This document shows positions 62,815-64,000 of a DNA stretch of 64,000 nucleotides, piece by piece. Made by a program: the position numbers and the translations under genes. Within the stretch, counting starts at the first letter, position 1. The number at the start of each line of letters is the position of its first letter. The stretch is from the NCBI GenBank assembly GCA_020636195.1, contig JACJYH010000003.1:62001-126000 (forward strand), given 5' to 3'. Under the pieces are notes generated by a model, which was given only the letters and a program-made list of their open reading frames with translations, did not search any database and was not told the origin of the DNA. Origin of the DNA: Lewinellaceae bacterium (GTDB lineage: Bacteria; Bacteroidota; Bacteroidia; Chitinophagales; Saprospiraceae).

Positions 62815-63159
62815 ATGGTAACAATTGAAAATCAAGGAGATCACTTTACTTTTGATGTAAAAGGATTTCATAAGCTATGGGCGTTTAAAAGCCAAATAAG
62901 TATTCCAAAAGAAAATGTCATTGATGCCTACCCAAATCAAGAGAACCTCAATTGGATGGTTGGGTTAAGAATGCCAGGTACACACATTCCTGGATTGATC
63001 ACTGCAGGCTCTTATATTCTAAAGGGTGGCACCATTTTCTGCGATGTATCGGACCATAATAAGAGTATCGTTGTAGAACTGAAGGATGAACATTATAAAA
63101 GACTCATCATAGAAGTAGAAAACGTCGAAGAAGCCATAAAAACCTTGAAAAATGGGTAG
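62815..63159 (+). CDS. small PH-like domain protein of unknown function
   Basis: The 114-residue product is soluble and mostly beta-strands. Conserved-looking segments are KLWAFKSQISIPKENVIDAY, GLRMPGTHIPGLITAG and FCDVSDHNKSIVVELKDEHY, followed by a final helix (RLIIEVENVEEAIKTL). I remember a widespread uncharacterised family with this exact frame (RxPGTHxPGxITAG, then IxIELxDExYxRL) that has a bacterial PH-like fold. The function is unknown. The next gene starts 133 bp downstream. Confidence 0.8.
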   Translation: MVTIENQGDHFTFDVKGFHKLWAFKSQISIPKENVIDAYPNQENLNWMVGLRMPGTHIPGLITAGSYILKGGTIFCDVSDHNKSIVVELKDEHYKRLIIEVENVEEAIKTLKNG

Positions 63160-63292
63160 TATGTATTGCTCATGAAGAGTACAGAATAGTATCTATTTCC
63201 GTATTTTTAGAATAGATTGCAAATTGATAACGATTTGGCCTATTTGAATGTAAATTGGGTTGTGTAAATTTTAAATATTAAAATAATTATTA

Positions 63293-64000
63293 ATGCGTAA
63301 TTATTTGATTTTGTTAATTTCATTTTTAATATCTTGTAAGGCAAATAACAATACTTTTTCCAAATCTAATTCAAGCCCTACTACTGCCAACTCATCAGAA
63401 TATAAACTCATTAAGGCAGAAAATCAAAATGGCTTATTGATTTTATTTCCTTGCTATCCATGTGATTTCAGTAATACTTTAGCTGAATTCAATATTGTGG
63501 ATGTCTGCATTCAAAATGGAATCTCTATTTTGGCAATGAACTTCAATCAACACCTCTATTTAACATTTGAGGAAAAACAAAACTTAGCCACGAATTTAGA
63601 AATGATCATTCATCAATACAATTTAGCACAACAAAACATCATAATTGGAGGATTTTCAAGCGGTGGAAATGTCAGCCTATTGCTTAGCAACTACCTGATA
63701 GAAAATAATAGCAAGGTTCAACCAAAAGGTGTATTTGTAGTGGACTCACCGATAGATCTTTTAGGGCTTTACAAGGTTGCAGAAAAAAATATTAAGCTAA
63801 ATTTTTCTGAAGTTTCAGTGCAAGAAGCAACTTGGATTATCAATTTTTTGAAAGATGAATTTGGAAACCCTGATGAAGGTTTAGAAAACTTTGAAAAAGC
63901 ATCCCCATACACGCTTGAAACACAGAATATCAGCAACCTGATTGGTTTAAAAAATGTTAAGCTCAGAATTTATACTGAACCTGATGTGCAATGGTGGTAT
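63293..64000 (+). CDS. lipoprotein alpha/beta hydrolase-like protein (C-terminus outside window)
   Basis: The frame is open from the ATG at 63293 to the window edge (236 codons). It begins with a lipoprotein signal (YLILLISFLISC, Cys15), then a low-complexity Asn/Ser linker. The hydrolase core shows the nucleophile elbow IIGGFSSGGNVSLL (GxSxG, Ser122). The acid and His residues lie later or outside the window. It is likely an outer-membrane or periplasmic esterase or peptidase. Confidence 0.82.
   Translation, partial: MRNYLILLISFLISCKANNNTFSKSNSSPTTANSSEYKLIKAENQNGLLILFPCYPCDFSNTLAEFNIVDVCIQNGISILAMNFNQHLYLTFEEKQNLATNLEMIIHQYNLAQQNIIIGGFSSGGNVSLLLSNYLIENNSKVQPKGVFVVDSPIDLLGLYKVAEKNIKLNFSEVSVQEATWIINFLKDEFGNPDEGLENFEKASPYTLETQNISNLIGLKNVKLRIYTEPDVQWWY

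Noticed and set aside
1..64000. CRISPR arrays, rRNA operons, prophage structural genes, complete insertion sequences
   Set aside because: None were seen. The S24 repressor at 28197-29021 is a lone gene without phage neighbours, and no transposase was found.

Overview
The window is AT-rich, gene-dense bacterial chromosome from a Bacteroidota, probably a Saprospiria/Chitinophagia-type lineage. Support for this comes from repeated Bacteroidota-type promoters (TTTG, about 18-21 bp, then TAnnTTTG), TonB-dependent receptors with N-terminal carboxypeptidase-regulatory domains, a GWxTD protein, a bamD - omega - coaBC - DUF4835 cluster, an S16 with a long acidic tail, and many lipoproteins with Bacteroidota-style lipoboxes. 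The lineage below phylum level is inference. Two genes run off the edges: a large secreted protein (1-2395, minus) and a lipoprotein hydrolase (63293-64000, plus).

Layout. 1-6032 (minus): envelope-signalling operon of lipoprotein, ECF sigma factor, an anti-sigma-like protein with an inner-membrane helix and a C-terminal beta-barrel, and a big secreted dockerin-like protein. 6033-6767: a decayed duplicate of part of that secreted gene and a 162-bp foldback element, which recurs at 47538-47699. 6768-8523: two exported proteins. 8827-17899 (minus): a type I restriction-modification operon (hsdM, hsdS, hsdR) with three extra genes between hsdS and hsdR: a DUF262 protein, a DUF3696-type ATPase and an unrecognised 279-residue protein. 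18642-19045: GIY-YIG protein and tRNA-Asp. 19298-28137: mainly housekeeping (accA, dapA, RRM protein, oligopeptidase B, MATE, Sua5/YciO, single-domain asparaginase, fabI). 28197-33k: S24-type repressor, two paralogous lipoproteins, and a zincin whose lipoprotein signal is cut off from its start codon by an octanucleotide tandem repeat. 33358-35359: pyrophosphatase and a beta-lactamase-fold hydrolase. 35594-42316 (minus): complete TetR-TolC-HlyD-2xATPase-2xpermease export operon with a candidate operator in its promoter. 42486-49140: GWxTD protein, ruvC, TonB receptor, MBL hydrolase, rplS. 49261-53093 (minus): bamD-omega-coaBC-DUF4835-purN. 53498-57600 (plus): lipid-type operon (sterol-desaturase-like, PAP2, CPBP, SDR). 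57655-62265 (minus): helical protein of unknown function, rpsP, TonB receptor. 62815-64000: PH-like protein and a partial lipoprotein hydrolase.

Most notable for novelty: the three-gene cassette inside the hsd operon, the candidate phase-variable lipoprotein zincin, the apparently envelope-spanning anti-sigma protein, and the foldback element family. All functional calls come from reading motifs and gene context; no database search was run.
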